From a virus: 21,487 bases of DNA. The stretch is taken from positions 1 to 21,487 of IMG/VR virus record IMGVR_UViG_3300043409_001994. The stretch is one strand, 5' to 3'. Below, piece after piece: positions 21,424 to 21,487 of the stretch. The notes beneath the pieces were generated by a model. The model saw only the letters and a program-made list of their open reading frames with translations. It did not search any database and had not been told where the DNA came from. Within the stretch, counting starts at the first letter, position 1. Every line of letters starts with the position of its first letter. A program made the position numbers and the translations under genes.

Positions 21424-21487
21424 ATGTCAATACTAAAAAGTGAGTTCCGTTGTGAGGAATGTAGCACATTCTTTGCTCTGCAATGCC
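21424..21487 (+). CDS. Zinc-ribbon-like protein, N-terminal fragment
   Basis: Only the first 21 codons are in the window: MSILKSEFRCEECSTFFALQ then C. AGGAGG five bases before the ATG is a strong ribosome-binding site. C10 and C13 make a zinc knuckle and a further Cys follows, so it is probably another small zinc-ribbon protein. Identity cannot be decided from the fragment. Confidence 0.65.
   Translation, partial: MSILKSEFRCEECSTFFALQC

Noticed and set aside
1-21487. CRISPR array, insertion sequence or attachment site
   Set aside because: No regularly spaced repeats, transposase, integrase or terminal inverted repeats with target duplications were seen.

Overview
The window is part of the genome of a tailed double-stranded DNA bacteriophage (Caudoviricetes), of moderate GC content by eye. 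The evidence is a nearly uninterrupted minus-strand head-morphogenesis module: terminase large subunit, portal, coiled-coil scaffold-like protein, an N4-gp56-like major capsid protein, a small head protein, a structural protein, and the start of a collagen-like tail fibre protein that runs off the left edge. No integrase, repressor, tRNA or CRISPR array was found, so nothing marks it as a prophage. The host is uncertain. Short CxxC/CxxH zinc proteins and a proteasome-type protease point towards actinobacteria, while the Hsp20 and DUF6321-like genes resemble those of aquatic T4-like cyanophages. An aquatic phage is the safest inference.

Reading in the direction of transcription (right to left), the minus-strand block starts at about 20.16 kb. 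First comes an accessory cassette: two related KTSC-like proteins bracketing an Hsp20 chaperone, a 30-aa peptide and an FmdB-type zinc ribbon, followed by a 20S-proteasome/HslV-type Thr protease with all expected catalytic residues. Next are a putative virion protein with a PASTA-like segment, a hypothetical gene, a zinc mini-protein, a 219-aa protein, and a 1233-aa low-complexity protein ending in two SH3/Tudor-like repeats. Seven very short genes follow (11839 to 10035), most joined by TAATG stop-start overlaps and several carrying Cys pairs; one is an HNH nuclease. A single plus-strand gene, a secreted transglycosylase-like lysin, interrupts the block at 9.46-9.98 kb, with a divergent promoter region on one side and a bidirectional hairpin on the other. 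Four small genes then lead into terminase and the head genes.

The right end (20.2-21.5 kb) is a separate plus-strand unit. It holds a 181-aa unknown protein with a strong ribosome-binding site and a textbook terminator, then the start of another zinc-ribbon gene. Both genes are preceded by unusually structured leaders. The first has a 54-nt hairpin capped by GCAA whose 3' arm can alternatively pair with the bases next to the Shine-Dalgarno. The second has a possible three-way junction, palindromes and repeats.

Many minus-strand gene junctions carry GC-rich hairpins, only some with a U-tract. They look like a system of punctuation that sets the output of the abundant virion proteins. The most novel-looking content is the proteasome-like protease with its chaperone and KTSC neighbours, the switch-like plus-strand leaders, and the run of coupled zinc mini-proteins.
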